Source: Megasphaera_A sueciensis (lineage in GTDB: Bacteria; Bacillota; Negativicutes; Veillonellales; Megasphaeraceae). Taken from it: a DNA stretch of 64,000 nucleotides. The stretch covers positions 2,418,001 through 2,482,000 of the forward strand of contig NZ_CP116939.1 in the NCBI RefSeq assembly GCF_050219315.1, written 5' to 3'. Below, in pieces: positions 27,458-35,128 of the stretch. Both the position numbers and the translations under genes were made by a program. Under the pieces are notes generated by a model. That model had not been told where the DNA came from. It saw nothing but the letters and a program-made list of their open reading frames with translations, and did no database searches. Within the stretch, counting starts at the first letter, position 1. The number at the start of each line of letters is the position of its first letter.

Positions 27458-28360
27458 TTATATATCACAATCCTTGAGAATAGGGTGCCAATTTTTATTG
27501 TACAACATCAGTATGAGTTCCTTTTCGTCTACGAGAGAAAGATCGATCTTCTTAGGGTAAAATTCTCTGAGTAATCCATTGGAATTTTCATTGTTGCCCC
27601 GCTGCCAAAAACAATAGGGGGCTGCAAAATACATGTCAATTCCTAGTTTTTCTTTTACTGATTTATAACAGGAGAACTCTTTTCCTCTATCTGTCGTTGC
27701 TGTTTTAAAAGCGTTCAAGGGTAGGATGCTGTAGAGATATTCAATCGCTTTCTGCATACTAGGGGAAGAGCGGTCTGACATTTTTAGCACTATATACAGC
27801 TGACTTTTTCGCTCTACAAAAGTAGCAAAACAACCTTTGCTTTTTCCGCGGCTTGAAACCATAGAATCAAGCTCCCAATGTCCAACTATCTGCCGATCTT
27901 TTGCCTCTTTCGGTCGATCAGAAATTGATAGACCGGCTACAAATGTACCACGCGTTTCTGGTGGACAACAACGATTTCCTTTGTGTCGAAATACCGTTTC
28001 GTCAAGGGAAAGTTTCCCTTGATACATCCAGTTATATATGGTTTTAAAACTGACTTTTCCTAAGGCAGCTGTTTGTGCAATTTGCTCAGGAGACCATGTT
28101 AAAAGCAGTTTTTCTTCCACTATAGCCGCGATAGTTTTATCATACTTGCCACGAGGTTTGGAATGGATTCTTCGCTTTTTATAGCATTGATGAGCCTCCT
28201 CTGCTATATAGATATCTTTTGTTGTGTTACGAACTAATTCCCGTGCGATACTCGAATGATGTCGTCCTGTCTGTATAGCAATTTGTCTAATTGAATAACC
28301 AAGAGTATGAAGTGCTTGTATACGCGCACGGTCAAACATGCTAAAATGGTGGTAGCTCAT
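27458..28360 (-). pseudogene. IS30-family transposase, C-terminus lost
   Basis: 300 open codons against about 320-350 for the family. N-terminal HTH_38 (S-I-R-Q-I-A-I-Q-T-G-R-H-H-S-S-I-A-R-E-L), then rve core with G-H-W-E-L-D-S-M (Asp), T-D-R-G-K-E-F (Asp) and N-E-N-S-N-G-L-L-R-E (Glu). The expected closing L-N-N-R-P-R-K motif is absent: after L-Y-N the frame runs into IS3-type sequence. The start follows GGAGG. Confidence 0.85.
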
Positions 28361-28455
28361 AAGATAACCTCCGTTTAATGGTGTGTGGTAACTTCATTTT
28401 ACACGAGGTCAGCTCTATGAGCTATTTTTATTACTTGTCGCACTTCATTTTACAA
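27505..28455 (-). mobile_element. IS30-family element, truncated by the IS3-type element
   Basis: The promoter-proximal end is intact, with the outer end TTGTAAAATGAAGTGCGAC (read on the - strand) at 28455. The distal end, with the last transposase codons and second inverted repeat, is missing at the junction near 27504. Confidence 0.75.
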
Positions 28456-28465
28456 TTCAAGATAT

Positions 28466-28510
28466 AAAAAAACTGCGGGGAGTTATGCTTAAACTTACCG
28501 CAGTTTTTTT
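28466..28510. terminator. Terminator of the sulfur amino-acid operon
   Basis: AACTGCGG/CCGCAGTT stem with 19-nt centre and A/T-runs on both sides, directly after the last gene of the - strand operon. Confidence 0.8.
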
Positions 28511-28516
28511 GAGGAG

Positions 28517-29629
28517 TTATCTTGTAAGTTCCACTTTTTTTTCTGTAAATAAATCTACTATTTCTGAGATAGGAGAAAAACCTAATCCGGGTTTTGTTGG
28601 CACATGAATCATTGCGTGAGAGTTAATCGTTGTGGAAGGAACTACAAGGTCGTATAGCCAATAGCGATCTGATGCGGGAATATCATTAGGAAAACGATAA
28701 TTGGGCAAAGAAGCAATTGCAATATTAAAGGAGCGGGCAATTCCTGTGTCAAGCATGCCGCCGCACCAGACTGGAACATTATTTTTTGTGCAGATATCAT
28801 GGATACGTTTTGCTTCCGTTAAACCACCAACGCGAGCTATTTTAATATTAATAGTCCGACAACTGCCTAGCTCTATTGCTTTACGGGCATCTTCAGCGGA
28901 GTCAATGGACTCATCTAAACAAATCCTAGTTTTTAAGATTTTTTGCAAATGGCGATGATCAACAATATCATCACTAGCTAACGGTTGTTCAATCATCAAT
29001 AAATCATATTGGTCTAATTCTTTGAAAATATCAATATCAGCCAGTGTGTATGCTGAATTGGCATCCACCATAAGCATAATGTCGCCAAATTCCTTGCGTA
29101 CTTTTTCAATATAAGTTACATCATACCCTGGTTTTATTTTGCATTTTATACGACGATACCCATGACGCAGATATTTTTCAATAGTTCGACAGAGATCATC
29201 TGGTGTTTTTTCTATACCTAAACTGACACCTGTTTCGACTTCATTTCGGGTTCCGCCTAACGCTTTAGAAAGACTTAGTCCTTGCTCCTGAGCGTATAAA
29301 TCCCATAGAGCACAATCTACTGCAGAACGAGCCATTCTATTTCGACGAATCCAGGAAGTGTCATTAAAAAAAACCTCTGGTGTTGGAATGTGGTTATATT
29401 CTAAGAGGGCGGGGGCAAGAAAATTTTTTATAACTTCAAATGCACCATCTCTGGTTTCTTCATTATACCAAGGCTTATCTAATGCAGAACAATCACCATA
29501 GCCAATCCCTTCCGTAGTATGTATTTCTATCATGGAAAACTTTTTTCTTGTTGTGATGCCAAAGCTGGTACGAAATCCTGATTTCATATCTTGGTACATT
29601 TTTCGTAAAATAATTTTTTTGATTTTCAT
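28517..29629 (-). CDS. Enolase-superfamily N-acylamino-acid racemase/o-succinylbenzoate synthase-like
   Basis: 370 residues, muconate-lactonising subgroup. Capping domain about 1-125; barrel with catalytic pair K-C-K-I-K (K-x-K), metal ligands in V-D-A-N-S-A-Y, I-E-Q-P-L and C-L-D-E-S, second Lys in I-K-I-A-R-V-G-G, then the G-G-M-L-D-T-G-I signature and S-D-R-Y-W of the OSBS/NSAR type. In Bacillus and Deinococcus such proteins racemise N-acylamino acids. No men genes are near, while amino-acid genes and several N-acyl hydrolases are, so racemase activity is favoured over menaquinone synthesis. Last gene of the SAM-riboswitch operon. Confidence 0.75.
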   Translation of the reverse strand: MKIKKIILRKMYQDMKSGFRTSFGITTRKKFSMIEIHTTEGIGYGDCSALDKPWYNEETRDGAFEVIKNFLAPALLEYNHIPTPEVFFNDTSWIRRNRMARSAVDCALWDLYAQEQGLSLSKALGGTRNEVETGVSLGIEKTPDDLCRTIEKYLRHGYRRIKCKIKPGYDVTYIEKVRKEFGDIMLMVDANSAYTLADIDIFKELDQYDLLMIEQPLASDDIVDHRHLQKILKTRICLDESIDSAEDARKAIELGSCRTINIKIARVGGLTEAKRIHDICTKNNVPVWCGGMLDTGIARSFNIAIASLPNYRFPNDIPASDRYWLYDLVVPSTTINSHAMIHVPTKPGLGFSPISEIVDLFTEKKVELTR

Positions 29630-29670
29630 AATGAGTTACCGCCCTTTAATAATGTTGAATGTTTTTTGTA

Positions 29671-30495
29671 TTACCATACAGGAACAAGGGCTCCAGGGAA
29701 GTTCTCATTAATGTATTTTTTGACAGCCTCAGATTGGAATGCTTTGACAAACTTTTGATAAGCAGGATTATCTTTGTCTTCAGGACGAGCGGCAATTATA
29801 TTAACATAAGGACTTGTATTATCTTCTACCGCGATAGCATCTTTTTGACTGTTTAAGCCAGCAGAAATAGCATACCCCGCATTGATAATAGAAGCATCCG
29901 TATCATCAAGAGAACGGGGAAGCTGAGCAGCTTCCAGCTCGATAATATGCAGCTGTTTGGGATTATCTACAATATCCTGAACTGTAATTTTTGTTGGGTC
30001 TTTTTCTTCCGCTAATTTTATCCAGCCTTGTTTTTGTAACAGCTGCAGAGCACGACCGCCATTCGAAGGATCATTTGGAATGGCAATTTTTGCGCCGTTA
30101 GGAATTTCTGTAGTAGATTTATATTTATGAGAATAAAGCCCTAATGGAGCTAAATAGGTTTTTCCTATACTGATAAGATGGGTGCCATTTTTTTCATTGA
30201 AAGAATTTAAAAATGGTTGATGCTGAAATGCGTTTAAATCAATATCTCCGTTTGCTAATGCTTGATCAGGGGTAATATAGTCAGAAAACGTTTTAACATG
30301 TATTTTGAGACCTTGTTTATCTGCTTCTTTAGCAACGACTTCTAAAATTTGTTCACTAGAGCCAGGAGTGACCCCTACAGTGATTTCCTTTTTTTCTTGT
30401 GATGCAGAATTAATATTTTGATTATCGCAGCCAGCAAACAAGCTAGCTGTAGTAATCAGTACAAAGGTAATAATTGCAATTTTTTTTAAATTCAT
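29671..30495 (-). CDS. metQ: MetQ-type methionine ABC transporter lipoprotein
   Basis: 274 residues (NlpA/MetQ family). Lipoprotein signal with lipobox L-F-A-G-C (Cys about 22). Mature part: G-V-T-P-G-S-S-E-Q-I, D-I-D-L-N-A-F-Q-H, and I-I-N-A-G-Y-A near 200, all typical of MetQ. Binds methionine or a related compound outside the membrane. No metN/metI is adjacent, so it works with a permease encoded elsewhere. AAAGGAG precedes the ATG at 30495. Confidence 0.85.
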   Translation of the reverse strand: MNLKKIAIITFVLITTASLFAGCDNQNINSASQEKKEITVGVTPGSSEQILEVVAKEADKQGLKIHVKTFSDYITPDQALANGDIDLNAFQHQPFLNSFNEKNGTHLISIGKTYLAPLGLYSHKYKSTTEIPNGAKIAIPNDPSNGGRALQLLQKQGWIKLAEEKDPTKITVQDIVDNPKQLHIIELEAAQLPRSLDDTDASIINAGYAISAGLNSQKDAIAVEDNTSPYVNIIAARPEDKDNPAYQKFVKAFQSEAVKKYINENFPGALVPVW

Positions 30496-30515
30496 AATGG
30501 ATTCTCCTTTTGATT

Positions 30516-31688
30516 TCAAATAACTCTTCTTTTTATAATGCTTTTCATATGTTCCAGCCTGTTTAGTGCTTCATATAGTGTGGCGTCATCTTTGGCAAAA
30601 TGTAAACGTATCAAATAGTTGACCGGTTCTTTGAAAAAAGATGAACCAGGCACAGCACCTATACCAACATCTCTTGCTAATACTTCGCAGAATTCCAAAT
30701 CATCGGTAAAACCAAATTCGGATATATCCAGAAGAACGTAATACGCTCCTTGTGGATTAGTATGAATGATGCCTAAGCTATCTAATCCGTCAAGTAAAAT
30801 ATTTTTTTTATGTGTATATAAAGCTAATAAATCGTCATAATACTGTTGTGAAAATTTAAATCCAATGTAGGCAGCTTCTTGAAGCGGACTAGCAGCACCT
30901 ACTGTTAAGAAATCATGTATTTTTCTTGCTCCTTCAATAATTGAAGACGGTGCCGTAATGTGTCCCAAACGCCAACCTGTAATGGAGTATGTTTTTGAGA
31001 GTGAACTACATGTTAATGTGCGTTCATACATGCCTGGTAAAGAAGCAAAGTATGTGTGAACATTTGGTTTATATACGATATGTTCATATACTTCATCGGT
31101 AATTACATAAGTATCATATTTATCGGCTAGAGTAGCTATATATTCTAATTCTTTTCTTGTAAATACTTTTCCGCAGGGATTAGAAGGATTGCATAGAATG
31201 AGAGCTTTAGGATGTTGTTGAAACGCGGCCTCTAATTCATCGGGATTAAAGGTGAATTCTGGTGGGTTTAAAGATACATAAATTGGTTCAGCACCAGAAA
31301 GTATAGTATCTGCTCCATAATTTTCGTAAAAAGGAGAGAATATAATTACTTTTTCTCCTGGATTCACAAGAGTCATAATTGCAACCATCATAGCTTCCGT
31401 ACTGCCACAAGTAACAACAATTTCAGAGTTTGGGTCAATAGTACGACCCAACAGACGAGACCGATATTCTGCTAAAGCATCTCGAAAATTTTGAGCGCCC
31501 CAGGTTATAGCATATTGATGAGGACCGTTGTGAGCAACTTCCGCTAATCGATCTAAAATAGGTTTTGGAGGTTGAAAATCAGGAAATCCCTGTGATAAAT
31601 TAATGGCATTATATGTTGCCGAAATGCGTGTCATACGACGAATGACAGAATCTGTAAATAACGATATTTTTTTAGATAATTCTTGCAT
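30516..31688 (-). CDS. Class I/II PLP-dependent aminotransferase
   Basis: 390 residues, fold type I aminotransferase of the AspC/MtnE/KYAT group. N-L-S-Q-G-F-P-D-F near the N-terminus, N-P-S-N-P-C-G-K, D-E-V-Y-E-H, PLP lysine in S-S-L-S-K-T-Y-S-I-T-G-W-R-L-G, and the final Arg in I-R-L-H-F. In this operon it may work on methionine or its keto acid, an aromatic amino acid, or a C-S compound. AGAGGG precedes the ATG. Confidence 0.85.
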   Translation of the reverse strand: MQELSKKISLFTDSVIRRMTRISATYNAINLSQGFPDFQPPKPILDRLAEVAHNGPHQYAITWGAQNFRDALAEYRSRLLGRTIDPNSEIVVTCGSTEAMMVAIMTLVNPGEKVIIFSPFYENYGADTILSGAEPIYVSLNPPEFTFNPDELEAAFQQHPKALILCNPSNPCGKVFTRKELEYIATLADKYDTYVITDEVYEHIVYKPNVHTYFASLPGMYERTLTCSSLSKTYSITGWRLGHITAPSSIIEGARKIHDFLTVGAASPLQEAAYIGFKFSQQYYDDLLALYTHKKNILLDGLDSLGIIHTNPQGAYYVLLDISEFGFTDDLEFCEVLARDVGIGAVPGSSFFKEPVNYLIRLHFAKDDATLYEALNRLEHMKSIIKRRVI

Positions 31689-31728
31689 ATAGATTCCCTC
31701 TTTGTTTTGTATTATGTAGTGTGATTGC

Positions 31729-31773
31729 TATAATTTATATACCTTGGCGATTTGTTACGTTATCAAAATTCAT
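31729..31773 (-). pseudogene. Relic start of a PatB/MalY-type C-S lyase gene
   Basis: A strong AAAGGAG site and ATG open a 14-codon frame, M-N-F-D-N-V-T-N-R-Q-G, that ends at TAG. This matches the very start of MalY/PatB cystathionine beta-lyases (F-D-x-V-x-x-R-x-G-T) and nothing of the rest is present. It sits exactly where a gene would be between the lyase and the aminotransferase. Confidence 0.55.
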
Positions 31774-31792
31774 AAGAGTCACTCCTTTTTGG

Positions 31793-32923
31793 TTATGCCA
31801 GTGCTTGTTTTAAGTCGGCGATCAAGTCGTTTACATTTTCTAAACCGACAGAAAGACGCAATAATTTTTCGTTGATGCCTTTGGCAAAGCATTCTTCTTT
31901 GGGAACATCGCAGTGTGTTTGCAGCAGCGGATAGGTGATCAATGATTCCGTACCGCCCAGACTTTCTGCAAACAGAATCAGTTTGACCCGTTGCAGAAGA
32001 TTCACAGCCGTTTCTTCGGTATCTACTTCAAAGGAAATCATGCCGCCGAAGCCGGTTGTCTGCTTGGTATTGATTTCATAGCGGGGAGAGGAAGCTATCC
32101 CGGGATAATATATTTTCCGTATAGCCGGCTGCTTACTCAGCCATTTAGCGATGCGCAGTGCAGAGGCGGCATGGCGGTCCATCCGCAGCGGCAATGTTTT
32201 CAGACCGCGGCTGACGACCCAACAGTCGAAGGGAGATAGACAGGCGCCGATCGTTTTATGGAGAAAATGCAGCCGTTCGGCCTGTTCTTTATGAGCGGTG
32301 ACAAGAAATCCTGCTAATACATCGTTATGTCCGGCCAGATATTTTGTGCCGCTGTGGACGACGATATCGGCACCTAAGGTAAGCGGTTTTTGAAAATAGG
32401 GAGTTAGGAAGGTATTATCGACGATGACCAGAATATGGTATTTATGGGCTAACTCGCAAATGGATTTAATATCGGTAATCTGCATCGTCGGGTTGGAAGG
32501 TGTCTCTACGTAAATCGCCCGGGTGTTTTTTTGGATAGCCTCTTTGACTGCATGCAAATCGCCGGTATCGAGGGCCGTAAAGGACAAGCCGTTCTTCTGG
32601 GAAATCTCATTGAAAATACGGATGGAACCTCCATATAAGTCGGCCGAATAGATGATGTGGTCGCCGGGCTTGAACAGTTCCAAGACGCAGGAAATAGCGG
32701 CCATGCCGGAAGAAAAAGCTAACGCGTCACACCCTTGTTCCAGCAAGGCCATGGTTTTTTCCAACTGTTCCCGCGTGGGATTTTGGGAACGGATATAGTC
32801 ATAGCCGGTGCTTTGTTTGACGCCGGGATGAGCGAACGCCGTGGATAAATAAATAGGAGTTGTTACGCTCCCTGTTGAATCGGGATGATAGCCGCCGTGA
32901 ATGCAATCTGTTTCAAATCTCAT
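31793..32923 (-). CDS. Cystathionine gamma-synthase/lyase-type trans-sulfuration enzyme
   Basis: 376 residues, Cys/Met metabolism PLP family. Y-D-Y-I-R-S-Q-N-P-T-R, F-S-S-G-M-A-A-I, E-T-P-S-N-P-T-M, D-N-T-F-L-T-P-Y, and PLP lysine in H-S-G-T-K-Y-L-A-G-H-N-D-V; S-L-G-G-T-E-S-L near the C-terminus. The H-N-D-V motif after the PLP lysine favours MetB/MccB/MetC-like members. It either joins cysteine to an activated homoserine or splits cystathionine. First gene after two SAM riboswitches, with AAGGAGG. Its base composition is richer in GC than its neighbours. Confidence 0.88.
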   Translation of the reverse strand: MRFETDCIHGGYHPDSTGSVTTPIYLSTAFAHPGVKQSTGYDYIRSQNPTREQLEKTMALLEQGCDALAFSSGMAAISCVLELFKPGDHIIYSADLYGGSIRIFNEISQKNGLSFTALDTGDLHAVKEAIQKNTRAIYVETPSNPTMQITDIKSICELAHKYHILVIVDNTFLTPYFQKPLTLGADIVVHSGTKYLAGHNDVLAGFLVTAHKEQAERLHFLHKTIGACLSPFDCWVVSRGLKTLPLRMDRHAASALRIAKWLSKQPAIRKIYYPGIASSPRYEINTKQTTGFGGMISFEVDTEETAVNLLQRVKLILFAESLGGTESLITYPLLQTHCDVPKEECFAKGINEKLLRLSVGLENVNDLIADLKQALA

Positions 32924-32952
32924 AGAATAAATGCCTCCTTAATAAAATGGAC

Positions 32953-33100
32953 AATAAAAAAGACGCCATGGCAGATGGCGTCGCAAAAAAGCGGGTGCGT
33001 GTTCATCTGCCGGATAAAATCCGCTGGAATTGGCACCTTCCCGTATGGGGGTTGCCGCAGCGTCATAGGGCCAGTCCCTCAGCTGCTCTGGATGAAAGAG
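32953..33100 (-). promoter_or_regulatory. SAM-I (S-box) riboswitch, proximal copy
   Basis: On the - strand the S-box core is clear: CCAGAGCAGCTGAGGGACTG, then GGCCCTATGACGC, CGGCAACC, and GGTGCCAATTCCAGC. The expression platform is a GACGCCAT...ATGGCGTC hairpin with a T-run (32953-32983). When SAM is bound, the terminator stops transcription of the following lyase operon. It lies 30 nt upstream of the lyase start. Confidence 0.95.
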
Positions 33101-33133
33101 TCGTATTGTATTATAAAAAATCATAACACAATA

Positions 33134-33181
33134 TTAAGTTGTGTGAAGCATTATGATAGTCAAATTTTTTAAGTACCTCAT
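33134..33181 (-). pseudogene. 15-codon open frame between two SAM riboswitches
   Basis: AAGGAG at about 9-nt spacing, ATG at 33181 and TAA at 33134, product M-R-Y-L-K-N-L-T-I-I-M-L-H-T-T. It follows the distal riboswitch terminator at the normal distance for a regulated gene. It is either the relic start of a deleted SAM-controlled gene or a leader peptide. I do not recognise the sequence. Confidence 0.4.
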
Positions 33182-33216
33182 AGTGCAGATCTCCTTGTGG
33201 GAACAAAAGAATGTAA

Positions 33217-33366
33217 TAAAAAAAACGTCATCGACGGATGACGTAAATACAAAGGTATATACTAATATCATCGGTCAGGAAGAAATCCTGCTGGAATTGG
33301 CACCTTCCTATCAAGGAGGTTGCCGCAGCGTCATAGGGCCAGTCCCTCAGCTGCTCTGGATGAATA
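33217..33366 (-). promoter_or_regulatory. SAM-I (S-box) riboswitch, distal copy
   Basis: Same core as the proximal copy, nearly identical from CCAGAGCAGCTGAGGGACTG through GGTGCCAATTCCAGC. It has its own terminator ACGTCATC...GATGACGT with a T-run (33217-33244). The 5' end lies about 20 nt downstream of a good promoter. Confidence 0.95.
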
Positions 33367-33382
33367 TGTAATTGTGGTTATC

Positions 33383-33411
33383 AGACTACACTATTGCAAT
33401 CAATTTGTCAA
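33383..33411 (-). promoter_or_regulatory. Promoter of the SAM-controlled operon
   Basis: On the - strand: TTGACA (33411-33406), 17-nt spacer, TAGTCT (33388-33383). Confidence 0.65.
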
Positions 33412-33447
33412 GAGGAAAAATCAAGAATAAAAAAAACAAGAATTCTC

Positions 33448-33476
33448 TTGACAAACAATTGAATAACGTGTACCAT
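33448..33476 (+). promoter_or_regulatory. Promoter of the T-box-controlled operon
   Basis: TTGACA (33448-33453), 17-nt spacer, TACCAT (33471-33476). Its -35 box is only 36 nt from that of the divergent promoter. Confidence 0.65.
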
Positions 33477-33480
33477 ATCG

Positions 33481-33723
33481 GTAAACATTGAAAATGCAAT
33501 GACCAAAACAAGTACACGTATATTTATGTCCTACAGAAAACGCGAGCCATCGGCTGAGAGCTTGCGGGAAACATAAGTGCGATGGAATGCCTTTGGGAGC
33601 AGACCGACCGAAAATAGTAGGCCGGATCCGGTTGCCGCCGTTAATGGAAATAGTTGCAGCGAGTGCTGTAAACAGAGTGGAACCACGGACCACCGTCTCT
33701 GTATAAGGAGATGGTGTTTTTTT
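33481..33723 (+). promoter_or_regulatory. T-box leader, distal copy, probably cysteine-specific
   Basis: Stem I carries the AGTA motif (33511-33514) and on its 3' side GAA followed by TGC (33588-33590), the specifier position, a Cys codon. The T-box AGAGTGGAACCACGG is at 33674-33688. Its TGGA would pair with a tRNA ending in UCCA; tRNA-Cys has U at the discriminator position, which agrees. The terminator CACCGTCTC/GAGATGGTG plus T-run ends at 33723. Uncharged tRNA-Cys should favour read-through. Confidence 0.88.
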
Positions 33724-33792
33724 GCGTGTTAAATACTAAATTTGGCCGCGTTTTGTTTTCAGTGTATCCATCATTCACAAAATAGGAGGAAT

Positions 33793-33811
33793 AGGAGAGG
33801 TGATGAAATAG
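33793..33811 (+). pseudogene. Ribosome site with two-codon frame between T-boxes
   Basis: AGGAGAGG followed by ATG AAA TAG (33803-33811), located after the distal T-box terminator where a regulated gene should begin. Read as the residue of a lost gene start; could be chance. Confidence 0.3.
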
Positions 33812-33840
33812 CATAGCTATAAAATATACAAAAAAAGTAT

Positions 33841-34087
33841 ACATTAATAATGCGATGATCAAAACAAGTACACATACATAGGCTTTTTACAGAGAACGCA
33901 GATCAATGGCTGAAAATTTGCGAAAATGACTAGTATGGGGAATGCCTTTGAGAGCAGAACAGCTGAATTTTAGTAGGCTGTGTCCGGTGCCGCCGTTATC
34001 GGTTTTGAGATACAGCACAAGTATATATGTGTTGTAAACAGAGTGGAATCGCGGCCATCGTCTCTGTACAGGGGACGATATTTTTTT
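33841..34087 (+). promoter_or_regulatory. T-box leader, proximal copy, probably cysteine-specific
   Basis: AGTA at 33867-33870, GAA then TGC at 33943-33945, T-box GAGTGGAATCGCGG at 34041-34054, and a terminator formed by ATCGTC/GACGAT with a T-run to 34087. Same specifier and same TGGA as the distal copy. It lies directly before the UroD-like gene. Confidence 0.88.
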
Positions 34088-34113
34088 ATCTAAAATTAAA
34101 AGGAGATGTTCGT

Positions 34114-35109
34114 ATGTCACAAACAAAAAAAGAATTAGTATTAGCAGCACTTGATAACAAACCGGTGGATCGTGTTCCCGTTGGATTTTGGTTCCATATT
34201 TTACCGATACCTACTGTTCACAGTGCCAATGCTTTTAAAAATCCGCAATTAGCTAAACTTGTTTTGGCTGGAGAAGAAGAATATTTAGATACCGCAAAAC
34301 CTGACTTTGCTAAAATTATGACGGATGGTTTTTTTACATATCAGCAGGATGTATTATCAAAAGTAAAAACTATTGATGATTTAAAAGGACTTCAGCCTCT
34401 TCCTGAACATGATAGATGGTTTACTGATCAGATTGCATATGCAAAAAAATTAAGTAATCGTTACAGCAATGAAATTTTATTATTTTATAATGTCTTTTGT
34501 GCTGCAACAACATTAAAATTTATGTTGCCGGATGGCGATACTAGTTTAACGACACTTATTCAAGAAAATGAAGAAGTAGTAAAGCGTGCACTGGATATTA
34601 TTAGTGATGATTTGGCGGTTTTATCTCAGCGAATTATAAAAGAAGCCGGCATTACTGGAATTTATTTGAGTTTGCAAAATATTAAGGGACTTAATCGTGA
34701 AGCGTATGAACGTATTTTGACGCCGGGGGAAAAGAAAATTTTATCGGCGGCAAATCGTGCCAGCGCATATAATATTCTCCATATCTGCGGCTATTTGGGC
34801 CACCGCAATGATTTATCCTGGTATACAGAGTATGATGTTAAGGCGATTAACTGGGCGGCTCATATTGAAGAAGTTTCTCTCGAAGAGGGGAAAAAACTTT
34901 TTGGTGGACGTGCCGTTATCGGTGGCTTTGGCAATACAGAAAACGATATATTATATAATGGCAGCAAAAATGCTGTGGAAGCAGAAACAGAGCGCATTAT
35001 TCGTGGAGCTGGGAAAACAGGAGTAATCTTGGGAGCTGATTGCACGGTCCCGCCTGATATTTCCAGAGATCGATTGGAATGGGTGCGTCAGAAGGCGGCG
35101 GTTTTATAA
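34114..35109 (+). CDS. UroD-fold zinc methyltransferase-like protein (MtaA/CmuA type)
   Basis: 331 residues with the uroporphyrinogen decarboxylase fold. The decarboxylase N-terminal Arg motif is replaced by D-R-V-P-V-G-F-W, and the C-terminal half has H-I-C-G (H-x-C) and G-A-D-C-T-V-P-P. This is the H-x-C...C zinc site of corrinoid-dependent methyltransferases such as MtaA and CmuA. It should therefore move a methyl group to or from a thiol rather than make haem. It is controlled by cysteine T-boxes and co-transcribed with a cystine-type transporter, so a methylated sulfur compound is a plausible substrate (inference). No corrinoid protein is encoded nearby. AAAGGAG precedes the ATG at 34114. 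Confidence 0.78.
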   Translation: MSQTKKELVLAALDNKPVDRVPVGFWFHILPIPTVHSANAFKNPQLAKLVLAGEEEYLDTAKPDFAKIMTDGFFTYQQDVLSKVKTIDDLKGLQPLPEHDRWFTDQIAYAKKLSNRYSNEILLFYNVFCAATTLKFMLPDGDTSLTTLIQENEEVVKRALDIISDDLAVLSQRIIKEAGITGIYLSLQNIKGLNREAYERILTPGEKKILSAANRASAYNILHICGYLGHRNDLSWYTEYDVKAINWAAHIEEVSLEEGKKLFGGRAVIGGFGNTENDILYNGSKNAVEAETERIIRGAGKTGVILGADCTVPPDISRDRLEWVRQKAAVL

Positions 35110-35128
35110 TATAAGGGAGGAATCGACA

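Larger units (their letters stand above)
26079..27504 (-). mobile_element. IS3-family insertion sequence
   Basis: Two-gene element (orfA, orfB) with probable ends beginning TGTCCCTC at 26079 and TGTACAAT (read on the - strand) at 27504. Both ends start with TGT and carry A/T runs followed by CACC. The right end lies inside an IS30-type transposase gene. The left boundary is tentative because no target duplication is visible. Confidence 0.7.

Noticed and set aside
33588..33590. Reading the T-box specifier as ATG (methionine) one base earlier
   Set aside because: The specifier normally follows GAA, giving TGC, and the TGGA in the T-box fits the U discriminator of tRNA-Cys, whereas tRNA-Met would need TGGT.
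34114..35109. Haem pathway uroporphyrinogen decarboxylase
   Set aside because: Zinc-site H-x-C and late Cys, and missing decarboxylase N-terminal motif, favour the methyltransferase branch; no haem genes nearby.
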